Shown in pieces: positions 12,174-24,150 of a stretch of DNA of 64,000 nucleotides. Within the stretch, counting starts at the first letter, position 1. Each line of letters starts with the position of its first letter. The translations under genes and the position numbers were made by a program. The notes under the pieces are model-generated. The model made no database searches, was not told the origin of the DNA, and saw only the letters and a list, made by a program, of their open reading frames with translations. Location: contig NC_081409.1 of assembly GCF_030272615.1 (NCBI RefSeq), forward strand, positions 475,412,573 through 475,476,572, given 5' to 3'. This stretch comes from Cryptomeria japonica (lineage: Eukaryota > Streptophyta > Pinopsida > Cupressales > Cupressaceae).

Positions 12174-14350
12174 CTGCGCCTCACACCCCGTGGTGGGGGT
12201 TTATACCCGCCATGGGGTTTTCTGCATTTTTTGTTTTATATTTTTTTTTTGAAGTTTTTTTTTAAAAACAATTTTTTTTTACTGTCAAAAATAAGAAGGA
12301 TCACACAGCAAAAATGGAATACACCTGTAAAATTTCATTTTCCAACAGCTTCTTTTCTTTGTTTTTTTTTTTTAAATATTGAAATAAACCAAAAGGATTG
12401 ACAAAAAAAGAATGTAAAAACCCCATTTTTGAAAAACATATACAGTCACAGCCATGAAATGAATTTCCAGATTTATACCAAAATCTCCTTTATGGGAGAA
12501 AATTTTCCTAACAAGTTTAAAATCCCAAAATCCATCAAGAACGAGGGTTTGATTCAAGAACAACCAAGATTGAGAGAAAACTGAAACTAAGCCTCAAACA
12601 TTCATGGGTGATACTATTTTTTGTATTCAACAAACAAATAAAGGAGTAGATTCGAATCCTACCTCATATTGCAATTCCGGGCATGAATCTTGATGAAGAG
12701 CTTCCCCAATCTGTTGCTCCAATGCAAATCCCCCCCATTTTTTTCAAAAAAAACTCCCAAGCAAAAGAACCCCCAAAATGCTTACAAAACTAGGTTAAAA
12801 AGAGAAACCCTAATTTTGCCCTAATTTTCAATTTCGAAATTAGGCATTTATTTTTAAAATAAAATTGATGAAAAATGGAAACCTCTTATTCAATCCCTCT
12901 TATTCATTTTTCCTTTAAAATTAAAAAGCTTCCATTTCTTATTGCGTTTTTTTTTTAATTTTAATTTCTCACTACAAATTTTAGGCCTACTTCTTATTTC
13001 GAAACTATTGACCGGGTAAGGCATTTGATTAATTTAATTTTCTAAAAATCAAACTTTTATACTATATCGACTTTACAAGTAAAAAGGAAATAATTTCGTT
13101 TAATAATAATAATTTACCCCTTTTTTCTTCCAAAATGCGGAAATGAGTAATTTATTTCTATCTCCCAAATGACTTTAAAATTTTTCCTTTCTAAAACGCA
13201 TAACCCAATAAATTCGTTATTTTAAAATTAGCTATTAAATTAACTCGCTATAACATAATAAAGCGACATTTTTAAATAAATGACTAATCTAATGCAAGAG
13301 TCTTATTTATTCTAATTTCTCAACTACAAATGCGTAAATGTTGCAAATGTGTAAATGAGCACACTAACCCCAGTTAAATACCTTAAGCTTGCTATAATAA
13401 TAATTTAAAGCAAATCTCTTAAATTAATGATTAATCATATAAAAGAAACTACCTATTTAAATTTCTATATCTCTAATGTGTACGTTTAATCATAATTTTG
13501 AATTTAATACTTAGAACAACAAACTCCACTTACCTCGTGCAAGGCATGCAAATCGAGAAAGTCCTCCAAATCTCTTGACACGCATCCCAATGAAAAGCAA
13601 GCCCCATGAATCCACACACGATGCTCACCTAACCATGGCTAAGGCAAGACGAGAGTTATATGACCACTAAATCCGAATTCTAAAGATGAAGGAGGCATAC
13701 TTAACCTTGCAAATCCCAAAGGAGATGAACCTTGCCCTAAGCGCAATCTCCTGCACTCATGAATTCATACAAGCATGCATATACAAATACATATTCAATG
13801 AAGGCGTTAGCTCAAGATTTATCACAAGGGTTAGGAACAATTACATTTACACGAGAATCGATGCAAAAGCACAATAATAAGTATGCACAGTTATTTATAT
13901 TATCTAAACTACACATTTCACCATGGTTAACCTACCATTCAAGAATGCCACATAGGAAGTCAATCATGGTCAAACGGGTTTTACAAGTCTAACTAGGGTA
14001 TGGGCATTACAGTCCCGGAGCCTATTGAAAATATTGAAGAATGGTTGGTGAAGAATTGAGCTACTCCACAGGGGGAGCAACTAATTGCAGATCAGTGAAG
14101 CATGGATGTTCACTTTGGAATTGTTGTCAAAGGGGGATAAAATTATATGATTGATAGCCTTGTATGTTAAGGAGAGAAGACAGATTGCAAACCCGTTACT
14201 AACTGAAGACATTAAGATTCAGTTGAAGGATAGTTTATGTTGAAAATGTAAACCAAGATTCCTATACTTGAATAATTTGAAGGATAGTATATGCTTTACT
14301 CTCAATCATGACAATCAATCGGTATCAATATTTGTATTGCAATTAATGCC

Positions 14351-14362
14351 AAAGGGAGAGAA
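14351..14362 (+). promoter_or_regulatory. Polypurine tract, copia element A
   Basis: The run AAAGGGAGAGAA directly precedes the LTR start TGTTGGCATTG. It matches the tract before the last copia LTR (28246-28257). Confidence 0.8.
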
Positions 14363-15702
14363 TGTTGGCATTGCATGAAGATTGCATTGAAGAAGTTTAT
14401 TAGGAAGTGTTATCATTGATGTCAAATCAACTAGTAATGAAGCAGTAAAGCAACCAAAAATGAAGCAGTGAAGATCAACTAGTAACCCTATCCAGTTGAG
14501 AAGAAAAACCCTAATAGATCAAGCTTGGAGATCAGTTGTGATGATTTATGACCAAATGATGATTGGTGATGAAGATTCCACAAAAGAATGTAGCATGTGA
14601 TGAGTTTCTAGATGGTTTTGGCGCATAAAGATAACTGTTTATCTTGGGAATGATCAAACTCATAGTATGAAGTGACAAATGCGTGATGTGTTATAAGATT
14701 CAAAGTGTGATGATCCAGGAGTGGTTGCAGATGCCTAGAAGAATGTAAAGTTGATTGCATGTAATCTAACGGTAAAGATTGAACTGATGTGTTTGAAATC
14801 TCTATGAGAATTTTAGGGATGGTGTTGTGTTACCGACCTAATTTATTTGTTTATAAGGTCAATGAATTGATTGAATGAGTGGTTGGCAAATTTGATTAAG
14901 TGTGAAATTGATTGTTGTCAAACCAGGAGGTGTGTTTGCAGATAGGAATGGTAAAGGATCTGATTTAGCAAGGAAGTGTTATTTCTAGATCAGTCAAAGA
15001 ACCTATTGTTCTCTAACCATTACAACAGTTTGAAATCCCCTCAAAGGGTAAGCTCTAACAGGCTTATTGTTAAAATCCTTTAACCAGGTGATCCATTAGC
15101 TTATATTTGATATCCTCCACTGAGGTTACCTTTAACAAGGTATTTGTAGTCAATCCCTTAATCGGGTGGTCCTTAACCGGATATGTTCCTAACATAACAT
15201 TCTTGTATAAGCTTCTAACTAGGCTTGGATCCTAACAGGGTAAACTTCATAAGAGTTCAAAAATACTTGTGGGTATTCATCCCCACCGTGGTTTTTCCCA
15301 TTTGAGTTTCCATTTGAAAAATCATTGTGTCAAGTGGTGAATGATTTGTGGATGTGTATTTGGTATGATTGATATGAATGATTGGTAAATCTGCATAGAT
15401 ATATCTAAATGATTGGAAATAATCTGAAATATGTTATTATTGGTATTAGTTAAGTGGTTTAAGGTTTTGGTCAAAGGATATTTAAGTTTCAGATCTGTTG
15501 CATTATATCACTGAAGTATTAGGGAAATCGGTAACGTTTAATAGAGCGGCTGCAGATTTGTTAAAGTGTCTAAACCGGTAAACTTTGTGAGTTGATTCTT
15601 AGATGAAAATAAGTTTGGTGAAAATTTAGTTTATTTTCCAATTACTGATTCACACCTCCTCTCAGTGGTTGACTGGATCTTTATAGTTTCATCATATTAT
15701 CA
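14363..15702 (+). mobile_element. Copia LTR shared by elements A and B
   Basis: This 1340-bp LTR starts TGTTGGCATTGCATG and ends ATTATCA. It is clearly similar along its length to the LTR at 28258-29616. Element A's polypurine tract lies on its left and element B's primer-binding site on its right. It therefore serves as 3' LTR of A and 5' LTR of B, the arrangement left by unequal recombination between LTRs. There is no target duplication at either edge, as expected for an internal LTR of a tandem array. Confidence 0.85.
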
Positions 15703-15704
15703 AT

Positions 15705-15716
15705 TGGTATAAGAGC
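15705..15716 (+). promoter_or_regulatory. Primer-binding site, copia element B
   Basis: TGGTATAAGAGC lies two bases after the LTR end. The usual copia site, complementary to initiator tRNA-Met, is TGGTATCAGAGC, so one base differs. Confidence 0.85.
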
Positions 15717-15772
15717 ATTCCAGGTCCTCTTGAGTATAAACCTAATAGCTTGAGGAAAAGATCCAGGAGAAA

Positions 15773-18700
15773 ATGATGAAGAGAGAAGGTCTAAAGTTCA
15801 ATAGAGATAACTAAAAAATCTGGAGTGATAGGATGAAGATTTACATCAAGATCTTGGGAAGTCAGTATTGGGATCATGTTGTTACTAAGTATAACTTGCC
15901 TAAAGGAATTCTGATAGATGATCAGAAAGAAGGAGAAACATGAGAACAACCAAGCATTGGAAGCCATCAACAGTACCTTGTCATATTTAGAATATGTTGA
16001 TGTTTATGGATTGGAGACTGCATATGAAGTTTGGAAGAAACTGGAAGAAATCTATGGCGGTGATGAGCATGTAAAGATAGACAAGGAAGAGAGTCTCAGA
16101 GGAAAATTTGATGATATGAGAATGGCTGAAGGTGAAAACATTCAACAGTATGGTCAGAGAATCAAGGAGATAATTGGAGAAATCAAAAGTGTTGGAGGTA
16201 CAGTGGAGGATGCCACTGTGGTTAGCAAGGTATTGAGAACCCTTCTACCGGTCTATGCTATCAGAGTTGTAGCCATTCAAGAACTCAAATATATTGACAA
16301 GATAAAGGTAACTCTTGCCTCTATCATTGGTAGATTGATTGCATTCAAAATAAATGGTTTTGATGGAAGTGTTCAGAGGTAATAATCTGCATTTAAAGCC
16401 TCATTCTCAACCCCACCAGTAAGGAAAAGTAGAGAAGTAAGTTACAGTCATGAATCTAAATCCAACAGAGAGGTAGATGATGATGATAGCCTAATGGAAC
16501 TCAAAGAATTGTTGGCCAAGCAGTTACCCAAAGGTACCGGTAAGTATAGAGGTAAATTACCACTAAAATCTTTTGCATGTAATTGGATAGGACATATTGC
16601 TGCTAACTATCCTAATCAAGATAACAAGGAAAAACAAGAGAAATATAGGAAGTTTAAAGGAAAAGGAAAAAGAAATTGTTTCATTGCAATGGATGAAGAT
16701 ATTACAGATGAAGAATCTGAGGAAGATGCAAATGAGGATATTGTCTTTGTTGCTATCAAAGAAGACACATTAGATCAAAAGGCATTGGTTTCTCACTTGG
16801 ACAACTTAGATGACTGGATTATAGACAGTGGTTGTTCACACCACATGACTGGTGACCGGAGTAAGTTCCTAACACTGGATGAATTCGACGGAGGTATTGT
16901 CAGATTTGGGAATAACTCTCCCTACATGGTGAAGGGAAAAGGATCCATTTCTCTGAATGGTAAGAGTAGTGTAGATTATGTCTATTGGGTTGAAGGTCTA
17001 AAACACAATCTTTTGAGTGTTTCTCAACTCAACGACAAAGGTTACTCGTTAGAATTCAAAAATGGAGTTTGCAAGATCTTTGGAAGCAAAGGTGAACTGA
17101 TTGCAACAGGCAAACAAACCAGAGGTAATCTTTTTCACTTAAACTCTAAAGTCAATAGTTGTTTGATTGCAAAAGTAGAAGATAGTTGGCTTTCACATCG
17201 GAGGTTTTGCCATGTGAATTTTGATAACATTGTAAGAGTTAGCAAGTCAAAATCGGTAAGAGGATTTCCACAGTTGGACAAACCGGTGAATGCTTTGTGC
17301 AAGGAATGTCAATTAGGGAAAATGACAACCTCAGCGTTCAAGAGAAAATCTTTCTCAGCTAAACATTTGCTAGATTTGGTTCATACTAACCTATGCGGAC
17401 CAATGAAGACTAGGAGTATTCAAGGAGATCGGTACTTCATGATATTTACCGATGATTGCTCAAGGATGATGTGGGTCACATTCTTGAAAGACAAGAGAAA
17501 AGAATTCAACAACTTTAAAGCATTCAGAGCCTTGGTTGAAAATGAAAGTGTAAGGAAGCTAAAATTTTTAAGAACTGATCAAGGTGGTGAATTTACTTCA
17601 TAAGAATTCACTAGATATTGTGAAAACAATGGGATCAAGAGGTAGCTATCTGCACCAAGGACACCACAACAGAACGGTATTGCAGAAAGGAACAACCAGT
17701 CAGTGGTTCAAGCTGATAGGACTATGTTAATTCAAGGAGGTGTAGCTAAGACATTTTGGAGAGAAGCTATCAGCACAACTGATTATACAAAGAACCAGAT
17801 ACTAGTGAAAAGAGGTAAGGACAAAACACCCTATGAATACTGGTATGGTAGATCACTAAATGTTAGTTATTTCAAAAAATTTGGTAGCAAATGTTTTATT
17901 AAAAGAAGTGATTATATTGGAAAGTTTGATGCCAAAAGTGATGAAGGCATATTTCTTGGTTACTCCACCAAGAGAAAAGCTTATAAGTGCTACAACAACC
18001 GGACTAAGAAGATCATTGAAAGTGTCAATGTCCGAGTAGATGAATTTCTTGAAAAATATGAAGAAACTAGCAAGAAGAAGAACCAAACACACTATTTTTG
18101 GAACCGGAACCGGTAAAGCATGAAGTTGTAGAACTGAACATAGAAGCCCCAGTGCAACTGGAACAGGAAGGTCCAACAGAAGATGAAAAAGGTGAAGAAG
18201 AAGAAGAAGAACCTGAAAACCAAGATCATGTTATTCCAAGGTATGTCAGACTCAATCACAACCTTGATCAGATTATTGGAGACAAGAATGGAGGTATGTT
18301 AACTAGAAGAAGGCTAAGAGAAAACTCTTGTATGATCTCCATTGTTGAGCCTAGGAAAATCAAAAGAAGCCTTTGTAGATGAAGACAGGATCAAGGCAAT
18401 GGAAGAAGAACTTGATCAGATAGAGAAGAATAATACATGGTCATTGGTACCTTGACCGGAAAACAAGAATGTAATAGGCACAAAGTGGGTATTCAAAAAA
18501 AATTGAATGAAGATGGAGTCATGGTCAGGAATAAATCTAGACTAGTATGCAAAGGATATGCACAAGAGGAAGGTGAAGATTATGGTGAGACATTTGCACC
18601 AGTAGCAAGATTGGATGGAATAAGGACTCTACTTGCATTTGCAGCATACACAGGATTTAAGGTCCAGTCTGTTTTCCCTCTTTGTTGTTGAAGTGATATC

Positions 18701-18904
18701 AGCTCCCCACTCCTTATCTATGTAAGGGTTTACAATACTATGCAACTTCTATATATCAGATAGATGTTAAATCGGCATTCTTAAATGGAATATTGGAAGA
18801 AGAAGTCTACATAGAATAGCCAGATGGTTATGCATTAACTAAAGAAAAGTATATGGTGTGCAAGATACATAAGGCACTATATGGATTGAAACAAGCACAA
18901 AGAC
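15773..18904 (+). pseudogene. Ty1-copia polyprotein, element B, 5' part (gag, protease, integrase, start of RT)
   Basis: The start is the ATG pair after the primer site. Gag (15773-16380) has the copia-type gag body seen in the 154-residue stretch at 15918-16382, with a stop near the N-terminus and a frameshift near 15920. A Lys-rich zinc-knuckle relic (CNWIGHIAAN) and an acidic linker follow. Protease has DSG at 16824-16832 and SHHMTGD. Integrase runs to about 17870, with ALCKECQLGK and TDQGGEF, and carries stops near 17601 and 17643. Reverse transcriptase begins at about 18400 ([27 protein letters not shown]). It is interrupted by an 89-bp insertion at 18664 and cut at 18904 by the large insert X1. 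The 3' half resumes at about 26800. Protein B is close to A but keeps more of the frame. Confidence 0.93.
18664..18752 (+). other. 89-bp insertion inside copia B reverse transcriptase
   Basis: Element A reads straight from GGATTTAAGGT to ATATCAGATGG. Copy B has 89 unrelated bases between these points, starting CCAGTCTGTTTTCCC and ending ACTTCTAT. They put a stop in the frame. There are no clear terminal repeats or target duplication, so the origin is unknown. Filler DNA at a repaired break or the remnant of a small element are options. Confidence 0.8.
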
Positions 18905-20146
18905 TATTGGTTCCCAAAACCACATATTGGAAATCAAAGGGACTTGCGAAATCCCTAACTGATCCAATCAACCTGGCCAACGAACAGGAATGGTCAAAAA
19001 CCAAATTCCTCTGCACTTCAGGCTCCACTAGACCTAGGCAGGTATACCTTAGACTCCAAAGCACAAAGAGACTTATTTATAGTGAATTTAAACTTTGTAA
19101 ACTAGCAATTGCAAGGATGGAAAAATGTTTCCTACAATTGTGCTTTATTATGTGCTTTTAACTTGCTTTAATCTGAAAACTTGAATGCAATTAATAGTGA
19201 ATGAATTCTTATAAAAGAATGTTGTTGGAACCTTAAGTAATTATGAAAGAACAATATTTATAGGAATAAGAAGTATGTTTCCCTGATGAGGACCTTATGC
19301 ACACCAAATTTACTTAGAAAAAACTAACAATAGACCAGTGCCTTATCTAACAATTTATATGTTACTTAGTGGACGAATATTTGTAATCAACTTTGGAGAC
19401 AGTTTGAAAAACTCACAAATATGCAAGACTATCACTGCAATGGTTTCATTATGTGTTGCAAGAATAACAAAAACAATTATGTTTCCTACACAACAGCATG
19501 TGACGGTACACTGCAACAAATCTTAATTAGATTTATCCAAAGAACTTGATTCATCAACACCATGTAACATAAAATGATCTGAAGATAAAGACAGTGAATC
19601 TTATATATTAATTTTGGAATAAAAAGATATATAGAAGCTACAGACTCACATGTATTTCATGATGTTCTTGCTTGCACAAAAATAACTTCTCATTCCTACA
19701 GACTTGCCTTAACATAACACTACTAGTCCCAACAAGCAGGGTCTCTGAAAGATGAAAATATTGTCCTCCCTGTGTTTTGTGTGACTTTCCTTTTATAACA
19801 TAAGGGATAGTTGTAGACAGTTTCATTCCCAAAGGACACACCCTTTGGTTTAAGATATAATTACAAATGAAAACCCTAAAATGCATACTAAATAAATGCT
19901 TTAATAATATTCTTTAATTTTCTGCCTTGATAAAGTTCCTCAGCTTGATCGTGCAAATCTTTAAATATTCATTATCACCCAAAGGTCTCCTGCACACAAG
20001 ATAAGTCAATCAAATTCCTTGATTTAAGAATTAATCATATTCTACCCTTGATTAGGGTTTGCCTTTGAAAAATTAATAGCCTTTTCTTGCATGTAAATAC
20101 TTGGTTAGAGTAATCAAAGTATTTCAACCCTTTTGGAAAATATTAA

Positions 20147-20435
20147 TTTACCCTAGTATAGATTTTCAAACAATAACATAAGGTAAAAGATATCATATCT
20201 AATATGATTCATAAAAGAATATACTTCCCTTTTGAAAATGATATCCATGGACAAATATTCCAATAACGCGATAAGAATACATTTTCACCTTTTAGGTCAA
20301 CTTTAATTCTTTTGGAAATATTTTATCATATGAAATATATACTTGCAAAAAAACCAATCAAACCATTATCCATATGATATAAATGATTTACCCTAATGCA
20401 TATGTTCAATTTATTTACTTAGGGTAAATATATTT
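20147..20435. repeat. TTACCCTAA / TTAGGGTAAA paired motifs in X1
   Basis: Short inverted pairs of the form TTACCCTAAT, 20-40 bases, TTAGGGTAAA recur in X1 (20150, 20390-20430, 21448-21480) and in X2 (23020-23060, 23570-23615). They are often followed within about 60 bases by CCCTTTTGAAAA. They make the interior of the X family a chain of possible weak hairpins. Confidence 0.5.
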
Positions 20436-21245
20436 GATGAAAGAAAATATCAACCATTTGATAATCAAATGTTATGCATTATTGTCGAAAGGCATTTATA
20501 AATGTAATTCCTCCTTGTGACAAAATATTTCCTTTTCAAAAGATAATTCAAAGATCATAATAACTTTAAATGTGAAAAATAATAACTTTGTCCTTGTCTA
20601 TGGTATTTACATGAATGATAATTATCATTATGAAAATACAATATTCTATTAAATTTCTTAGGTAAAAGATACTTCCTGTATAGGCAAACTTAAGAAATAT
20701 AATTCTCTTTATAGTTTTCTTGCACAAAAAAGAAAGATCAAATACTTTGATAAATTATAAATTTCTAAGGATAGATTTTAGAAATAAAAACATTGACAAC
20801 ATATCCCCATGAAAAATAATTTTCCCCAAAGAATAATCTAACCCTTTGTTCATGTTGATATCATATCAAATAATCCAGTGATTTTGAAAATAAATCTAAA
20901 AGTAATAATAATCACTTTGGATATTCCTTTTGAAAATACAAAATATAAATTGAATAACATTTGAAATCATTTTGGTTTCAAATCAAGAGAAAAATATTTA
21001 AGGTAAAAATGATACTATAATAATTGCTTGGGAAGTATAAATCATTTTACTTTTTGAAAATAAAATCATAAAATGTCACTTTAATAATATGTTTTGAAAA
21101 TATTTAACTATAGCTTTCAAAAAGTGATAATTATGTCTTAATAATATTCTTGCACAAACTCATAATTATTTTACCATTTGAAAAAATCAAAATGCAAAGT
21201 ACTTAATTTAAAATACTTACCTAATGACAAAATTAAATCATATTA

Positions 21246-22003
21246 CCTTAAGCTCATCGGGGTAGTTATGCATTGTCGGGGAAGTACATTTTAAGTTGTG
21301 TCGATGCGTGATGGCATTTTCCCTTATGCAAAGCTCATCGAGGTAACTCTACCCATCGGGATAGTGCATTTTAAGTTATGCCGATACCCAATGAGAAACT
21401 CACCTTTGGTCTCGAAATACATCAATCATATTGTATAAATAAAATTCACCCTAATATGTATCTAATTCATATATTTAGAGTAAAAATTATTCATATGAAA
21501 ATAATGAAAAACGACAATCATAATATAGTAAAATTCATTTAAGTCATCATTTCACCATGCATCAAAACTTAAGGTAGGAAGAACCTATGTAAATATATTT
21601 CCCTTTTGATAAAAAACATTTCTTTTACAATACATTATAAATAAAATTTATAAATATTGCCCCCAAAATAGGAAAATATAATAATTTACTTTTTGCAAAG
21701 TAATTTCGTGAATGATAAAAGATTAAAGTAAAATATTATTTTAAAACCTTTGGGTAGAAAATACTTCCTTAATATGTACCCAATAGATATAATTTCTCCT
21801 ATCCCCAATGGAAAAAATAAAAATAAAATTCAATACCTTCATAGTGGATTGTCATCGGAGTAACATATGCCATCGGGGAAGCATTCTTTTTGTTGCACCG
21901 ATCTCCGATGAAAAAGAACTAAAATGCAAATGCCTCCATCAGGATAAATTGGTCTATCGGGGTAACATATTTTATGTCTTGCCAATCTCTCGATAGGGTG
22001 ATG
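21246..22003 (+). repeat. Four imperfect CATCGGGG-type repeats in X1
   Basis: A segment built as ATCGGGGTA, about 20 bases, ATCGGGGAAG, about 20 bases, CCGAT-N-CGATG occurs at about 21250, 21333, 21846 and, degenerate, 21946. The motifs are the only GC-rich islands in an AT-rich region. I did not find the same motif in X2. Confidence 0.6.
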
Positions 22004-22797
22004 AAAAAGTAATTTAATAAATTGCTTCCATCAACCAAAACTGGGATGAAACTTGTTACAGACAATTCCAAAGTAGTATCATTTTTTAACAATGTTGTCT
22101 CTTTGGAAAATTCATATAGTTCTAATGCTTCTATGAATGCCACTTTCAATTTACTGATTTGACTTCCACTAATGCCCCGTTTGGCAATTCTTTGTGATAT
22201 TGTTGGAATTTCCACCTATTGAGGACGTCACTTTCAAATATGGGTTATTTATTGGCTCACCAGCACTTTGAAAACAATAAAAATATCATAAAAAGGCCCT
22301 CCAAGGTGAGATATATGGCCGAGGCAATCATTTTAAGACTAAAAACATCATTAATCATTCATATCCAGCTCCAAAAGATGGTCCGTGTCATGCTTGTGAA
22401 GTGTGTACCTGTTATACCTCCAGCTGCATTACAAAACACTCAATAAATCATTACAAGCAATGGTTAGAAAATTAATCAATGAAAGATAAAACCATAGCTA
22501 ATCGATCCATTGCCTCCTAGTAAATGCAAGTATGAATTTTACTCTCAGATCTGGTTATGCAAATTCCAATGACTTGACTACACCTAAATGGAGGATTTAA
22601 ATGATGAAGATGCATAAGCTAGCAATGATAGTGGTGGAACCTAAAATTACAGGCAAAAACTTGGTAATTGATAACCAGATTGCTCAGGTTGGACAATCAA
22701 AAAATTATTCTACAGGGAGTATATCTTACCCAAGAATAATTTTTGCAATGTGATTATATTTTGCATATAAATTTAAAAATAAAATATATTTTTACAA

Positions 22798-22897
22798 AAG
22801 GGCAAGGAGAGGGAGTTGAACACTCAACCTCTCAACCCGACCTTCCTAACTACGCATACCTACCCTCCCCTTTTACCAATTGCTCTATTGTATTACT
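22798..22897 (-). other. tRNA-like segment (A-box and B-box-like) in X2
   Basis: On the minus strand, AGAGCAATTGGTAAAAGG resembles a tRNA D-arm (A box). About 45 bases later GGTTGAGTGTTCAACTCCC resembles a T-arm (B box), followed by TCTCCTTGCCC and a T run. The arms are imperfect, so this is at most a tRNA relic or a tRNA-derived SINE head. Confidence 0.3.
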
Positions 22898-24142
22898 TGA
22901 AAATGTTTATTAGGGTAAATTACTTTGGATAATAATTTGCAAATATTTCTACAAGATTTTAATTTATTAAAGTAATCTTGAAATGTGGAAATACATTTTG
23001 AAATATTTGATTTAAATAAATTATTTTTACCCTAAAACATTGGTAAAATATATATTAGGGTAAAATGTTATTTCATATAAATGGATCTTATTTTGAAAAA
23101 TATGTTAAAAGGTGTGAAATGTACTAATGAAGAAAATTGAATTTTGATATTGTTATTACCTTTTTTTACTCTCTTGTAAATTATTTTTGCCCTTAATCAC
23201 TAAATTAAATACTTTAGGGTGAATTTTATTTATGAAGAGATTAATTAAAGGATAAATATTTATTACAATGTTGTTTTATGTGCAGAAAGCTAAAATTCTT
23301 AGGCGAACATTAAAAGGGAGTATTCTTCATCCAAGATTACATTTTGACATTTTTTTTGTGATATAATATTTCTAATTATTACTTGCAAAAGGCATTTTGA
23401 TATTTATAGCATCTTGATATACTTATGCAAATAGTATTTTCTTTTTGCCTTTTAAGAAATTATAATTGTAATATTTTTTATCAAAAGGGAAAATATATGT
23501 GGTATTGGATGACCTAAATAGGGTTTGATATATTACTAGGTCATTTTATATTCTCTTAATATTATTTTCACCCTACGTAAATAATTTGAACATATTCATT
23601 AGGGTGAGTCATTTAATGCTTGATTGATTTTTGCAAAGGTTATTTCATATGATATAATATTTCGGACCCAAATTAAAGATTACCAAAACGTGAGAAAGTA
23701 TTGTAACATTATCGGAAGGGAAGTATTTTCTTTTACTTACTATACAAAATCTTTTACCTTATGTTATTTAGTGAAAACTATTATTGGAATAAATATTTAC
23801 AAGTGTTTAATACTTTGATTTAAGTGAATTATTGTAAATAAGTATTTTACATAGGGTAAAATTATTATTGCCTAATCTAAAGTGGAATATATTTAATCTT
23901 TAATTAATAAGGGATTTGATTGGTTTATTTTATGTGTAGGAGATATTGAACATTTACGGGAAGTATTATCAAAGAGGAGGATAAAGGATATATTATTAAA
24001 GCTTTATTTAGTGTGTATTTTAGGGATTCAAATGTAATTATCTCTGTAAACCAAAGGGCGTGTCCTTTGGAAAAACAACTATCTGTAACTCCCTCTTGTA
24101 TGCAAAAGGGTGTGTCCTTTCACATATATCTTTTGGATTAGG

Positions 24143-24150
24143 TATTTATA
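24143..24150 (-). promoter_or_regulatory. TATA box in X2
   Basis: TATAAATA on the minus strand, in the same orientation as the TG start of X2 and about 900 bases inside it, fits the promoter of an LTR. The surrounding segment is partly conserved in X1. Confidence 0.4.

Larger units (their letters stand above)
9296..14011 (-). mobile_element. 4.7-kb solo LTR inserted in copia element A
   Basis: The ends are TGTAATGCCC and GGGCATTACA, a perfect 10-bp inverted pair with TG/CA termini. Both sides carry the 5-bp duplication GTCCC (9291-9295 and 14012-14016). The copia 3' noncoding sequence continues across the insertion, as comparison with copy B near 27880 shows. No coding domain, primer-binding site, polypurine tract or internal LTR pair was seen, so a solo LTR left by recombination is the simplest reading. 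Orientation is inferred only from resemblance of its minus-strand start to the LTR at 4752. The length and the terminal sequence suggest a long-LTR gypsy (chromovirus-like) family. Confidence 0.8.

Noticed and set aside
11972-12184. 70-codon minus-strand frame with Cys and Gly
   Set aside because: It arises from the palindromic GC-rich island of the solo LTR; no start context or protein similarity is apparent.
12640-12690. GATTCGAATCC, a tRNA B-box-like sequence
   Set aside because: No A box, acceptor stem or terminator at tRNA spacing.
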